Of a stretch of 56,775 bases of DNA, positions 9,869 to 17,882 are shown in pieces; positions within the stretch are counted from its first letter, which is position 1, and every line of letters begins with the position of its first letter. The stretch covers positions 1 through 56,775 of the forward strand of contig JALSOH010000001.1 in assembly GCA_026986575.1 (NCBI GenBank). Direction: 5' to 3'. The notes beneath the pieces are model-generated. The model saw nothing but the letters and a program-made list of their open reading frames with translations, made no database searches and was not told where the DNA came from. The DNA is from Thermoproteota archaeon. GTDB lineage: Archaea > Korarchaeota > Korarchaeia > Korarchaeales > Korarchaeaceae. The position numbers and the translations under genes were made by a program.

Positions 9869-10274
9869 ATGCCTGTCAATTCAGCGCTGAGAGATATACT
9901 GAAGGAGAGGACAAGGGCTAGGAAAGAGGTCATAGAGAAACTCAGGGACTACGCCAAGAGACTTAGCGAGGACTTAGGCCAGGTGTCAGTGATACTCTTC
10001 GGCTCATTTGCTAGGGGAGGTTACAACCTGTGGAGCGACATCGATGTGATCGTAGTATCCGAGGGCTTCAGGGACATCAGGTTCGTAGAGAGGTGCGGGT
10101 ATAGGAGATCCCTCCGGTAACTTGAGCCTTATATGCTGGACCCCTGAGGAGTTCGAGAAGATGGTGAGGAAGCCTCCTCGGGGGAAGGCCCTCGAGCATT
10201 CCATAGTGATCTCGGACATGCACGGGGTGAGGGCGAGGCTCAAGTCAGAGGGGATAACCCCTGCTGAATATTAA
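9869..10274 (+). pseudogene. broken minimal nucleotidyltransferase (MNT) gene
   Basis: From ATG 9869 the frame encodes a nucleotidyltransferase domain with VSVILFGSFARGGYNLWSDI: the GSFARG and SDID motifs of the pol-beta-like MNT fold. The frame stops at 10120 just after RFVER. A second frame starting near GGT ATA GGA (about 10098) continues with SGNLSLICWTPEEFEKMVRK and ends at TAA 10272-10274, matching the C-terminal part of such proteins, which are often HEPN partners. Both a shift and loss of some codons seem to have occurred at the junction. No HEPN gene lies next to it. The alternative is a one-base sequence error plus a short native linker. Confidence 0.65.
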
Positions 10275-10359
10275 CAGGCAGCTGCCAGTGCTCGCATCGC
10301 CGCTAAAGGGATGTTCATTTCAAGGCCCAAGTTATATCTTTCCCTCACCTCAATGCGGG

Positions 10360-11463
10360 ATGACTTCAGAGGTCGTGTACTTCCTGCGCGAGCTCGTGAG
10401 GGTGAAGAGCTTCTCGGGTGATGAGGGCGAGTTAGCATCCCTGATAAAGGAGGAGCTGGGTAGGATCGGGATAGATAGGGTCTGGACCGACGAAGTGGGT
10501 AATGTGATAGCCGAGATACGGGGAGGAGACAACGGCCTCCTGCTCTTCGATGCCCACATGGACACAGTACCTGAGGGGGATCTGAGGAACTGGAGGAGGG
10601 ATCCCTTCTCCGCTGATGTGGTTGAGGGTCATGTATACGGCAGGGGCTCCGTCGACATGAAAGGCGGCCTCGCAGCTATGGTCCACTCCACTTCCTTGGT
10701 TGGAGAGGAAGATGCGGACTTGGTTTACGCATTCGTGGTACACGAGGAGGATCAGGAGGGCTTCGGGATAAGACATGTGATCGATTCCTTGGGTAAGAGG
10801 CCGGACCTCGTCGTGCTGGGTGAACCGACCTCCCTAAACTTATCTAGGGGACACAGGGGGAGGGCTGAGGTGCTCGTGACCCTGATGGGGAGGACCGCAC
10901 ACTCGAGCATGCCGGAACTTGGGGAGAACTGCCTCCATAAGATCTGCGCATACCTCTCCGAACTTCGGGACTTGGAGATGAACTCCCATCCCCTCCTCGG
11001 GGAGGGTTCGGTCGAACCTGTAGACGTGGAGGTCAGTCCGGGCACGATACCCGTCATCCCAGACAGGTGCATGATCCTCCTCGACAGGAGAACCGTCCCC
11101 GGAGAGACCAAGGAGTACGTGGAGGCCCAGCTGGGGGGCAGAGTTGTCAGGAGGAGACTGAGATGCTATACCGGTTACGAGGAGGATGTGGAGGCGTGGT
11201 TTCCTGCTTGGGTGAACGAGGATCCCTCCTTGGGAGGGCTCGCCCGCATACTGGGGGGTGAACTCATGGTGTGGAGGTTCGGCACCGATGGCTCCTACAC
11301 GGCCGGCGAGGCCGGCATACCTACGATAGGCTACGGTCCCGGCAATCAGGAGATGGCCCACCAGCCTAACGAGATGGTCCCGATAAAGGAGGTGGAGAGG
11401 GCGGTTAAGGGATATGCTGAGATCGTGAGGTGGTTCTCTAGTCTCCGACGTACCTCAAGGTGA
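10360..11463 (+). CDS. M20-family metallohydrolase, YgeY-like
   Basis: The gene codes for about 367 residues from ATG 10360, which sits 25 bases after a TTATATC box; an upstream in-frame codon at 10288 is less likely. Di-zinc ligands are visible in LLFDAHMDTVPEGD and GRGSVDMKGGLAAM, with the catalytic Glu pair in VHEEDQEGFG and GEPTSLNLSRGHRGR after it. The HRGR motif, TAHSSMPELGENC, the LDRRTVPGETKEY segment and the closing GYGPGNQEMAHQPNE resemble the YgeY branch of M20 (amidohydrolases/dipeptidases) more than ArgE or DapE. The substrate is unknown. The 3' end overlaps the convergent DUF4097-like gene by 26 bases. Confidence 0.85.
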   Translation: MTSEVVYFLRELVRVKSFSGDEGELASLIKEELGRIGIDRVWTDEVGNVIAEIRGGDNGLLLFDAHMDTVPEGDLRNWRRDPFSADVVEGHVYGRGSVDMKGGLAAMVHSTSLVGEEDADLVYAFVVHEEDQEGFGIRHVIDSLGKRPDLVVLGEPTSLNLSRGHRGRAEVLVTLMGRTAHSSMPELGENCLHKICAYLSELRDLEMNSHPLLGEGSVEPVDVEVSPGTIPVIPDRCMILLDRRTVPGETKEYVEAQLGGRVVRRRLRCYTGYEEDVEAWFPAWVNEDPSLGGLARILGGELMVWRFGTDGSYTAGEAGIPTIGYGPGNQEMAHQPNEMVPIKEVERAVKGYAEIVRWFSSLRRTSR

Positions 11464-12595
11464 TGTCCCCGCTGGTCGAATGTGCCCACACGACGAACTC
11501 TTGGGATGACTCGGTACCGACTATCCCTCGGGCAAATCTCTTGGTTACGCTCGTGATGCTCCTATCCTCCCCGGAGTGGAGGAGGCGTATGCTCTCGAAT
11601 TTGACGTCACCACTCGTTGTCTCGGCCGTTACGTTCAGGAAGATGTCATCATCCTTACTCAGATCCAAGACGATGTCGCCACTAGTAGTATCGGTGAAGA
11701 AGCCCCTCGATCCGCTTATACTGGGGTAAACCCCATAACATGCATGCACGCGACCCATTATGTCTCCGCTGATAGTTTTGACATCGCCGGAGTGCCCGAT
11801 CCTCACATCGAGGTTCACATCCCCGCTCGTTGTCCTCACCTGTAGACTCGCATACGTTCCTTTAACGATCACATCCCCACTGACAGTCCTCAATTCAGCG
11901 TCTAATCCACCCGTCTCCATCTCTACATCCCCGCTGACGGACTCCACCATAGCTAGCGTGGTCTCACACCCTTTAGGTATGAGAATCTCCATGCGGAGCT
12001 CCGGCTTGTACACCGGGAAACCCACTAGGATCAGAGGCCTTTCATACTCCGTGTATATGCTGAGCTGGGAGGGCTCACCAACTGAATCGCTCTCCCAATA
12101 GGTCAAAGATATACTCTTCCTAATCTCCTCGACCAAATTGGCTGGAGCCATCATTTTCACGGTTAAATTGTCCTCATCACCGCTCATTATCCTTATGCTG
12201 AAGGGTACCGCCGTCACATTAAGTACCAGCGTGCCGTTGCACTTGAAGCTGCCTAGGGTTACGGTAGAGTGCGGCGCGGGCTCCGCGAACTTCATCCCCA
12301 AGGCCCTGCCTGCGTGAACAGAAACCGTCATGAACACCATTGACAGGGCTAGGGACACCAGCACGACGACTAGGACCTTGACCAACTCCCTTTTAACGGC
12401 AGACGCCCTCCTCATCAAGTAGCTGAGGGTCAGCAGTACCAGCCCCAAGCCTATCAAGATGGCCGCCTTGCCGTAGTCGGGTATGCTCCACCAGGGCAGG
12501 TACTCCAGCGATAGGACCAAGACTCCCACGAACAGGAAGAACTTTCCGGCGCCGAGCAGGGCCCTATTCAAGGAGATCACCTCCCTCACTACCAC
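11438..12595 (-). CDS. DUF4097-like beta-helix membrane protein with SGD repeats
   Basis: The 385-residue protein starts with three or so membrane helices (FFLFVGVLVLSLEYL, AAILIGLGLVLLTLSYLM, VLVVVLVSLALSMVFM) and ends in an exported domain built from repeats with the core (T/V/I)SGD(V/I): SVSGDVEM, TVSGDVIV, TTSGDVNL, TISGDIMG, TTSGDIVL, TTSGDVKF, STSGDITL. This is the signature of the DUF4097 family, found in many envelope-linked operons. Function is unknown; adhesin or stress-sensing roles have been proposed for relatives. The start overlaps the previous gene of the operon by 32 bases. Confidence 0.82.
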   Translation of the reverse strand: MVVREVISLNRALLGAGKFFLFVGVLVLSLEYLPWWSIPDYGKAAILIGLGLVLLTLSYLMRRASAVKRELVKVLVVVLVSLALSMVFMTVSVHAGRALGMKFAEPAPHSTVTLGSFKCNGTLVLNVTAVPFSIRIMSGDEDNLTVKMMAPANLVEEIRKSISLTYWESDSVGEPSQLSIYTEYERPLILVGFPVYKPELRMEILIPKGCETTLAMVESVSGDVEMETGGLDAELRTVSGDVIVKGTYASLQVRTTSGDVNLDVRIGHSGDVKTISGDIMGRVHACYGVYPSISGSRGFFTDTTSGDIVLDLSKDDDIFLNVTAETTSGDVKFESIRLLHSGEDRSITSVTKRFARGIVGTESSQEFVVWAHSTSGDITLRYVGD

Positions 12596-12992
12596 CGTTC
12601 CCTCGACCGTCTCCCGCCCCGTTCGACCTCAGTCCCTCTGTTCTCCCCTTGAGACCCAGCACCACCATCAGAATGCCCAAGAGGATCAGGGCCACGGGCC
12701 AGTTTACTTCGATCTGCGGGAACATCTCTTTGAGGAGCCAGTAAACGCCTCCGAGTATGAGGATGACACCAACTAACAAGGCGAAGTCGCCGTTCCCCTC
12801 CTCGCGCTCGACCCTCTCGTAACCGTACCTCCCTCTCACATAGGAGGCTGATACTAGGAGGGTGGTGAATATCGCCGCTAGACCGTGGTGGATCCACGCT
12901 AGGAGCACCACTAGCACAGCTATGCCACCTGAGGATAGGTGTCTCTCCATTGCCTCGCCTAAATCGGCCAGGAAGTCCACTACCTGTCCCAT
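12564..12992 (-). CDS. small multi-pass membrane protein, LiaF/PspC-like context
   Basis: The 142 residues contain four helices in two hairpins: AVLVVLLAWIHHGLAAIFTTLL, then FALLVGVILILGGVYWLL and WPVALILLGILMVVLGL. The glycine-rich hairpins resemble small membrane proteins that accompany DUF4097 proteins in bacterial and archaeal envelope-sensing operons. It overlaps the following DUF4097-like gene (12564-12595) and is preceded by the wHTH-membrane regulator. The C-terminus is hydrophilic and Gly-rich. The role is unknown; context suggests part of one membrane complex. Confidence 0.65.
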   Translation of the reverse strand: MGQVVDFLADLGEAMERHLSSGGIAVLVVLLAWIHHGLAAIFTTLLVSASYVRGRYGYERVEREEGNGDFALLVGVILILGGVYWLLKEMFPQIEVNWPVALILLGILMVVLGLKGRTEGLRSNGAGDGRGNGGSEGGDLLE

Positions 12993-13077
12993 GTGGACAC
13001 CACTATGGATCTCAAACCTCAGCTAATAGAGATGGTTGAAGAGAAACGTTTGACGAGGGTCGTCTTCATCCTTGTAG

Positions 13078-13845
13078 CTAGCCCAGCACCAGACTAACGC
13101 CACCCACCGAGTCCAGCACGACCCTCCCGGCGAAGATGCCGACTGCTGCCACCACGAACGACTCGTTGGGATTCAACTTGAGGGAATGCCTAGCCGAGGT
13201 CATCAGTAGGTAGAAGAACCAGACGAGACACGCCTTGGGGACGGCGGAGGAGATCAGGTATGAGGGAACTCCCACCAGTTCGGCCACCGACTCGGGGTGT
13301 GCGACGATGAGGGACGATACGAAGAGGGGGAGGAGTGTTGCGGGGAAGGAGACTAGGAATCTGCCGTAATCTTCGGCATTGTACCCTACCTTGGCTCCGG
13401 CTAGGGAGAAGACCAGAGGGGAGAGGGCGTTTCCAATTAAGGATGGAATGCCAAAGTATCTGATCGTGGATAGAATTGCCGCCAAACCTATGAGCAGTGA
13501 TAGGGCTATGAAAGAAGGTTTAAGCTCGGCTAGAGCCCTGAAACCGATAAAGGGCCTCAGAATCAGATCCAAGGGCGATTCTACCCGGGAAGCGCCGATT
13601 GATCCCTCCTCGATGACGAGCATGGCCCTGTAGGCCCTCCACCCATCCTCAGTCAGTTCGTAGAGCCCCCTGTTGGAGGTTATGAGGCCCCTCATCTTCT
13701 CCAAATGGTGGTTGAGGGTGCCTGTCGTGAGGCCGGTCTTCCTGAGGAGGGAGGTATAGGTCTGGGGGCCCTCCTCGGCCAGCGATCTCAGGATGATCCT
13801 CCTAGTCTTATGCGCCAAGGCATGAAACAGTTTATCTTCTTCCAT
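13078..13845 (-). CDS. winged-helix regulator fused to a multi-pass membrane domain
   Basis: Residues 1-75 form an ArsR/MarR-like winged helix (FHALAHKTRRIILRSLAEEG, then LTTGTLNHHLEKMRGLI with recognition helix, wing NRGLYELTEDG). From about residue 105 to the end there are five or six helices (FIALSLLIGLAAILSTIRYF, FLVSFPATLLPLFVSSLIVA, ACLVWFFYLLMTSA) resembling the Yip1-like domain. A membrane-tethered transcription factor is likely. It lies about 85 bases upstream of, and in the same direction as, the two envelope genes and probably regulates them. Confidence 0.75.
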   Translation of the reverse strand: MEEDKLFHALAHKTRRIILRSLAEEGPQTYTSLLRKTGLTTGTLNHHLEKMRGLITSNRGLYELTEDGWRAYRAMLVIEEGSIGASRVESPLDLILRPFIGFRALAELKPSFIALSLLIGLAAILSTIRYFGIPSLIGNALSPLVFSLAGAKVGYNAEDYGRFLVSFPATLLPLFVSSLIVAHPESVAELVGVPSYLISSAVPKACLVWFFYLLMTSARHSLKLNPNESFVVAAVGIFAGRVVLDSVGGVSLVLG

Positions 13846-13886
13846 CCCGTCCGGAATTGGTGACGGAACTTAAAATGTTACTGGGG

Positions 13887-14147
13887 TCAGCTCGCAGGCA
13901 GGAAGGCGCCTAGGAGTAGCAGGGCCAGTATGGCGACTAGGATCCACCTGATAATCCCTGATATCTTGGCTATGAGGGTGACTAGCACGAGCAGCTCAAT
14001 TATCGTCGCGACCGCGCCAGCCACGGGTTCGCTCATCCCGACCTTGGTGAGGAGGGGGAGGAGCGTATCCTTCACTAGGGAGTCCATCCAGTTAGCTAGG
14101 CGGATCGGCAGTTCCTTCAGGAACTCTGTCAGATCGATGCTCATCAT
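13887..14147 (-). CDS. small membrane protein of unknown function
   Basis: About 86 residues from ATG 14147, which overlaps the stop of the upstream gene as ATGA. An amphipathic N-terminal half (LTEFLKELPIRLANWMDSLV) is followed by two helices (AGAVATIIELLVLVTLIAKI and WILVAILALLLLGAFL). It is translationally coupled to the next membrane protein. Function not recognised. Confidence 0.6.
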   Translation of the reverse strand: MMSIDLTEFLKELPIRLANWMDSLVKDTLLPLLTKVGMSEPVAGAVATIIELLVLVTLIAKISGIIRWILVAILALLLLGAFLPAS

Positions 14148-14449
14148 TCTAGGCTCTCCCACCTGAAGACGTCCATAAATATGCAGGCCGTCGTCCTGAT
14201 GTTGAGGCTCCTCATTAACCTATAGATCAAGCCACCCGATAGCTGCCCGAGAAAGAAAGCTCCCACGAGAACTGGAAAGGTTATGAGAGCCCATCCGAGT
14301 CCCGAAAGGAACCTCAAGGCTATGACCATTATGACGGGAATATGTATCGCTAGAAACCACTGCCTGCTAGCTCTCCTCACGTGAGCTCTCCAGTAGCCGA
14401 AAGGGAGGTTCATCAGGAACACGACAAGAGCTAGCTGTGCAAGATCCAT
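14144..14449 (-). CDS. small multi-pass membrane protein of unknown function
   Basis: About 101 residues from ATG 14449, favoured because a TATAATTAA box (about 14480-14490) lies roughly 30 bases upstream. Three or four helices are seen (LALVVFLMNLPFGYW, FLAIHIPVIMVIALRFL, WALITFPVLVGAFFLGQL). It is the first gene of a two-gene unit with the 86-residue protein and precedes the wHTH-membrane regulator in the same direction. Function not recognised. Confidence 0.6.
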   Translation of the reverse strand: MDLAQLALVVFLMNLPFGYWRAHVRRASRQWFLAIHIPVIMVIALRFLSGLGWALITFPVLVGAFFLGQLSGGLIYRLMRSLNIRTTACIFMDVFRWESLE

Positions 14450-14740
14450 TTCGCATCCTGAATGGGAGGGGAATAGCATTAATTATACTTTCGCACGCCT
14501 TTCCTAGAGGATTGCACTCCTCAAGTTCTACCGATGGATAGTATCCACTCCCCCTCTTACCCTTCATCTCACATAACATAAGTTAGAGTTTTAGAGTATA
14601 AGATAAGAAGAGAAGAAGAGATGCTTAAGGCCCTGCTAGATCCCTTATCGATCTTGAATTTTGAAGGAATCGTTTACCGTGGCGCGCAAGGGTTAGTCAC
14701 CAGATTACCCGCTCGGGTAGCTCCGAGCTATAGGTGCTAC

Positions 14741-15352
14741 CTAAGTTTCTTTACTAACAATTCCCGAATCGTTCAAAGGCTTAAAAGGGGTCAATTCCCT
14801 TAGTGCTTCAACAACCCATATGCCTCTCTTCTCTGCCTCTCTTATGGATTCAGGAGTCGCCCAGAGAGTGTATATCACCGCAAGTATCTTCTTGTCCCTG
14901 ATGTCCGGGACCTTCCTCCTCACTTCCTCCACCAACCCCAAGATCCTCTTCACCAGACCCACGCCCAAGCGAGTGGTGACCTCTCCGATGACGCATAGGT
15001 CATCGGCACAACCGTAGATGTCCACCTCAAGTCCCTCGATGAAGAGTCTCCTCAGACTTATGTCGATGCCCTTCTCCCTCAACTTATAGGAAATGACCTC
15101 CCTAGCTTCCTCCTCAAGAGATATGCTCGTTCTGTCCATGTATGAGCGAATTTCCTTTATTTTCTCCACTATCTCGTTGAATTTCCTGTCGTGCTCGGCC
15201 AGCTTGGCGACTATCTCGTTGAATTTCCTGTCGTGCTCGGCCAGCTTCCTGAGGATCTCCTCCATCCCGAGGAGGCCAGCCACCGCATACTTGAACTCCT
15301 CATCCTCCCTGAGCAGGGTGAGGATCTTCCTCTTCAAGTCCCAGCTGCTCAT
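14741..15352 (-). CDS. DUF3782-like protein with coiled coil and PD-(D/E)XK-like fold
   Basis: In this 203-residue protein, residues 1-75 are coiled coil with two tandem copies of LAEHDRKFNEIV encoded by near-identical 42-base units (15168-15247). The C-terminal half has GLEVDIYGCADDLCVIGEVTTR followed by a basic helix, the D...E-x-T/K arrangement of PD-(D/E)XK-like nuclease folds as described for DUF3782/DUF1626 proteins common in hyperthermophiles. Lys of the canonical ExK is Thr here (EVTTR), so nuclease activity is uncertain. It stands alone between the envelope genes and a long non-coding stretch. Confidence 0.7.
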   Translation of the reverse strand: MSSWDLKRKILTLLREDEEFKYAVAGLLGMEEILRKLAEHDRKFNEIVAKLAEHDRKFNEIVEKIKEIRSYMDRTSISLEEEAREVISYKLREKGIDISLRRLFIEGLEVDIYGCADDLCVIGEVTTRLGVGLVKRILGLVEEVRRKVPDIRDKKILAVIYTLWATPESIREAEKRGIWVVEALRELTPFKPLNDSGIVSKET

Positions 15353-15680
15353 TCATCTACCGATGGAAGGTGGTTAAGATGAAGTCAAAAACCTTTCGTT
15401 GAGCCTCCGCGCCTTGATTCAATGGATAGGTGCTGGATCCCCTTACCCCCTTAATCTTTATGGCCTCTTCACATCTGCATCAATTTCAATTGCATTCTTC
15501 CTTAAGATCCCTGGGACCCTCAAGATACCATTTAGTAGCTTTACGCCAACCTCTCAATGCTTTGCACGACTTTTCAACTTATAAGCTTTCGTATTTGCTG
15601 TAATTCATAAACCAATCGGACCTATAACCTGTTTCAGGGCTCAAATGAAGCGGTAAGGTTATACTCGATCCCCCCCCAAA
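15353..15680. other. intergenic region, no gene seen
   Basis: About 330 bases without a convincing frame. A short plus-strand frame at 15399-15584 has unremarkable composition and no start context. The stretch ends in the promoter of the 15712 gene. Confidence 0.5.
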
Positions 15681-15692
15681 AGTATTATAATG
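15681..15692 (+). promoter_or_regulatory. TATA-like box for the 15712 gene
   Basis: AGTATTATAATG is centred about 26 bases before ATG 15712. The placement supports a leaderless start at 15712 even though the present frame from that ATG is broken. Confidence 0.5.
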
Positions 15693-15711
15693 TAAACTTA
15701 CTTAGGTTAAC

Positions 15712-16483
15712 ATGGGTACCAAAGTGAGGGTGCTGGCCTATCCTCGAGCTTGGCCCGTTCCATGGACCGGTTGGCCCCTAGTCCTCTCAACCTTAGCAAA
15801 GAGCCATCAGTGCGGCGATTCCGCTCGGATTCGCGGCACTTGTCTTAGAGAAGGATAAGATCGCCGTCCTTTCATTAGCCCTCATGGTCACCGGAACGGT
15901 GATCCTTTTCATCTCTAGGGGGAGGCGTGTAGAGATCTCTGACAGGTCTGTGATCCTAGTCTATGGGATCCTCAAGAGAGAAGTCAGGTTTTCCGACATC
16001 GGAGAGCTGTTGAGTGGGGGTGACCTGTCGGGTCTCCTCCTAGCTAGAACTCTTCCCAAGCTAGCGATATCGATGGTGATCTCGACACTGTCCGGGTGCT
16101 GGGCTCTGCATTGGTTCCTCGCCCGCGTCTGGGACACACCCCTCGCTGCAATAGCCTCCCTAGCTGGAGGGATGTCGCTCCAGTACTCCCTAATGATATC
16201 TACGATCTCACCTAGTGGGGGGAGGAAGTTCGGCTATGGGCATATCTTAGGAATGTCAGTTGGAGCCATTACATTAGCTTTATCCTTAATATCTCCAGAT
16301 GGGGTCAAGCTTACCTTGATGCTGATAGGTGGCAGCTCACTCCTCCTCTCACTCGCGTTCTCCGTAGCTCCTGGTAGGATGAAGGGGATAGTTCTGATAA
16401 GATCTGTGGACGGAAGCGTTCACCCACTTATCGCCCAGGACGGAGTTAAACTGATGGAAGAACTCACGCGCGCAGAATACTGA
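15712..16483 (+). pseudogene. multi-pass membrane protein, paralogue of the next gene, with N-terminal frame break
   Basis: The long frame (open from about 15796 to 16483) encodes helices such as LALMVTGTVILFISRG and PLAAIASLAGGMSLQYSLMI but lacks a good start upstream of Met at 15884. A second frame beginning at ATG 15712 (MGTKVRVLAYPRAWPVPWTGW) supplies an N-terminus like that of the downstream paralogue (MGTLPDCEGR...PPWTGI). The two frames join by dropping one base around 15793-15803. The encoded architecture is helical hairpin, a PH-like cytoplasmic strand region (ISDRSVILVYGILKREV), then further helices. It is either a real one-base insertion or a sequence error. Function unknown; probably co-transcribed with 16530. 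Confidence 0.65.
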
Positions 16484-16529
16484 AGAATCTCGGAGGGAGC
16501 TTTAGGATTGAGGGGGTCGGGGTCAGGAG

Positions 16530-17351
16530 ATGGGGACGTTGCCTGACTGTGAGGGAAGGGCCTCCTCTCCACCATGGACGGGAATAAGATCTCTGCTCTT
16601 CGCCGTAGGGGGAGCGATTTCATCAGGTGGAGTCGTTTTCTCCCTCCTATCGGCGATGCTCGGGGCTTCACTCTCGAGATCTCTCTCATATCTGACTCTC
16701 TCCCTGGGGATCGGGATCATACTCTTGGCCCTCAGCACTGCGAGGGTCTACTTGGAGGACTCGTACATATTGGTGAAGGGAAGGCTCCTTCCTACTGAGA
16801 GGTACCAACTGTCCTCATTGGTGGAGTTCATCGATCTGACCTCGGTCAAGTGGTTCGTGGCCCTTCGCAGGATACCCGGTCTCCTGATGAGTACTGCATC
16901 AAACCTGATGGCTACGACTGCCGCGTTCCTGTGGGCCTATTTGAAGGCATTACCTCCTACTTTAGCCGTTATAGGGGCTGTGCTCTCAGGAATATGCTTC
17001 GTGTCTCTGGAGATATCTGTGCTGATCTCCCCAAGCTTAGGAAGAAATCAGCTCGATAACCGCTTCATCGGGATATCTTCCCTAGCCACCCTGATTATGG
17101 GCATCTCTGTGTTGGTCCAAGGATTTCCCGGAAACTCTCTAGAGAGGATGGCCACGGCAGGCTCGATGACCGGAGTCGGCCTTGCGGGAATGATCAATGC
17201 CTTGCTGAGTAGATCGAGCACTTGGGGAAGGGTGTTCAGGCTTCGCTTCTCAGGAGGTCGATTGATCTACGTATCCCTCCCCTCCCTTGACGATGCAATT
17301 TCCTTCAAGAGAACTGTGATGGAGGCCATTAAGAATGCCGAGACTTCCTGA
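16530..17351 (+). CDS. multi-pass membrane protein, paralogue of the 15712 gene
   Basis: The 273 residues form two helices (LLFAVGGAISSGGVVFSLLSA, LSLGIGIILLALSTARVYL), a short PH-like segment (EDSYILVKGRLLPTERYQLS), then five more helices and a C-terminal basic region (VFRLRFSGGRLIYVSLPS). The same order is found in the upstream paralogue, so the pair arose by duplication. It overlaps the Tfx-like regulator gene by 17 bases. Function unknown. Confidence 0.7.
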   Translation: MGTLPDCEGRASSPPWTGIRSLLFAVGGAISSGGVVFSLLSAMLGASLSRSLSYLTLSLGIGIILLALSTARVYLEDSYILVKGRLLPTERYQLSSLVEFIDLTSVKWFVALRRIPGLLMSTASNLMATTAAFLWAYLKALPPTLAVIGAVLSGICFVSLEISVLISPSLGRNQLDNRFIGISSLATLIMGISVLVQGFPGNSLERMATAGSMTGVGLAGMINALLSRSSTWGRVFRLRFSGGRLIYVSLPSLDDAISFKRTVMEAIKNAETS

Positions 17352-17766
17352 TAGAATGGAGGAGGTCTGGACTCTGACAGCTAGGGGGTTGAGCGAAGCT
17401 GAAGCTGCAAGAAAGCTGGGGACGACGAGACAAGCGGTGAACAAGATGGTGAAGGAGGCTAGGGCCAGGCTAGCACACTGGTTCGTCGAGAAGGCGGAAT
17501 TCCTCAATTCCGATCTGATAAGGTTAGATTCTGTCAGGGGATTCGCTGTTCTGAGGAGTAGGCAACTCGGGCTGCGGGTCTACGTAATATACGTTCCTAA
17601 AAAGGGTCTCAGAGCAATCTTCGGGATGGAGCCCTTATGCCCAGGGAAGGACAGTGAGAGACACTGCAGAGAGATTGCAAGGGCTGCTGTGGAGTTGGGA
17701 CTTGTGGACGAATCCAGTTCCGATGAGGAGGTGATAAGGCAGCTGATCGGGCTCATGGAAAGTTAG
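17335..17766 (+). CDS. Tfx-like HTH transcriptional regulator
   Basis: In this 143-residue protein the N-terminal helix-turn-helix (VWTLTARGLSEAEAARKLGT, TRQAVNKMVKEARARL) matches the Tfx family of archaeal DNA-binding proteins, in which the HTH is followed by a small ligand-like domain. The C-terminal part contains Cys pairs (PLCPGKDSERHCREI) that might bind metal or sense redox. The start overlaps the membrane protein gene upstream, so it may control that paralogue pair. Confidence 0.75.
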   Translation: MPRLPDRMEEVWTLTARGLSEAEAARKLGTTRQAVNKMVKEARARLAHWFVEKAEFLNSDLIRLDSVRGFAVLRSRQLGLRVYVIYVPKKGLRAIFGMEPLCPGKDSERHCREIARAAVELGLVDESSSDEEVIRQLIGLMES

Positions 17767-17882
17767 TATGCTCCCTACATGGAAGGTGAGGATAACCGGA
17801 CAGCGATTCTTGGGAGCTCGTTTCCCCAATAGCCTGACGATGCTCTTATTACCGCTGTTCACTCGACACATTGGTGGTTTGA

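Noticed and set aside
10840-11361. A 173-codon minus-strand frame inside the M20 gene
   Set aside because: It lies wholly within the YgeY-like gene, whose metal ligands span the same DNA.
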